From NCBI GenBank assembly GCA_019802505.1, contig JAFMOC010000003.1, forward strand, positions 1,092,501-1,156,500: 64,000 nucleotides of DNA. Direction: 5' to 3'. The DNA is from Corydoras sp. C115 (lineage: Eukaryota > Chordata > Actinopteri > Siluriformes > Callichthyidae). Below are positions 63,656 through 64,000 of the stretch, in pieces; position 1 is the stretch's first letter, and each line of letters begins with the position of its first letter. The translations under genes and the position numbers were made by a program. Below the pieces are notes generated by a model, which was not told the origin of the DNA, did not search any database, and was given only the letters and a program-made list of their open reading frames with translations.

Positions 63656-64000
63656 AGGGGTGAGCTGCAATATTCGCTGCTTCGACGATTCGATTTGGAG
63701 AACCGTAGTCGACTATGAACCTCATAGTCGAATGTACCATTTTGACCACATGGGGGTGCCCATGGCTGCTGCTAAGCATTAGTTTTTACATGAAATGTCT
63801 TTGTTTTCGTTATATATATAGCCTTTTGTCAAATAAAATCATCCTAATTTCTAGAAGAAAAAAAAAGGAAAAAAGAAAAACAAAAAAAAGTTTTCTTTTG
63901 TTAGAAAAACAAGTAAAATATAAAAAAAAAATCATTTTTTAAAAACTACGCTTATAGCGCCATCTTGTGGTTAAATTTTAACTGATTCGACTATCAGTCG
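63656..64000 (-). mobile_element. hAT-type MITE, copy 3, cut by the window end
   Basis: Begins TAGGGGTGAGC and reads as the reverse complement of the copies at 5984 and 29581. The far end and its target duplication are outside the window. Confidence 0.87.

Overview
The window is vertebrate nuclear DNA, most likely from a teleost fish. It holds intron-split genes with GT..AG boundaries, fish-type tRNA-derived SINEs, nonautonomous hAT and Tc1-like elements, and long (TA)n microsatellites. An ostariophysan such as a catfish is a guess based on SINE type and TA richness, not a proof.

Three protein-coding genes can be read exon by exon. rasl10b (+) has a noncoding first exon ending at 2709 and coding exons at 5731-5946, 13544-13668 and 26534-26804 (203 aa, Ras-like small G protein). 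gas2l2 (-) has six coding exons between 48929 and 33162 (894 aa: CH domain, GAR domain, long repetitive tail with three SxIP motifs). A fam98c-like gene (-) has eight coding exons between 59298 and 54442 (338 aa). A probable TATA-less promoter plus noncoding first exon (+) lies at about 61330-61513; by synteny it may belong to taf15, but no coding part is in the window. rasl10b and gas2l2 converge tail to tail, as on human 17q12. RASL10B is a putative membrane-targeted GTPase, GAS2L2 crosslinks actin and microtubules, and FAM98 proteins belong to tRNA-ligase/RNA complexes; no shared pathway is implied.

The rest is mostly repeats. One SINE family (Mermaid/DANA-like, about 345 bp, pol III A and B boxes, ATGA/ATGG tail) accounts for roughly 50 copies and fragments on both strands, many with 10-15 bp target-site duplications (TSDs). 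Several copies form multimers inside a single TSD pair. By region: 1-1600 composite repeat array; 1832-2176 clean SINE; 2300-2709 GC-rich rasl10b first exon; 2731-5360 tandem array of a SINE-containing unit; 5560-5946 first coding exon; 5984-6387 hAT-type MITE; 14233-21847 a 3.8 kb tandem duplication inside rasl10b intron 2 whose junction is a hybrid SINE; 40353-41023 a truncated LINE; 46943-48505 a SINE array in gas2l2 intron 1; 51190-52490 an unclassified repeat pair in the gas2l2-fam98c interval; 60221-61225 a duplicated Tc1-like MITE/microsatellite block; 63656-64000 a third hAT-type MITE running off the end.

No new multi-gene system was seen. The most unusual items are the SINE-mediated duplication, the nested duplication in the last gas2l2 exon, the SINE-derived tandem arrays, and a protein-like upstream ORF overlapping the rasl10b start.
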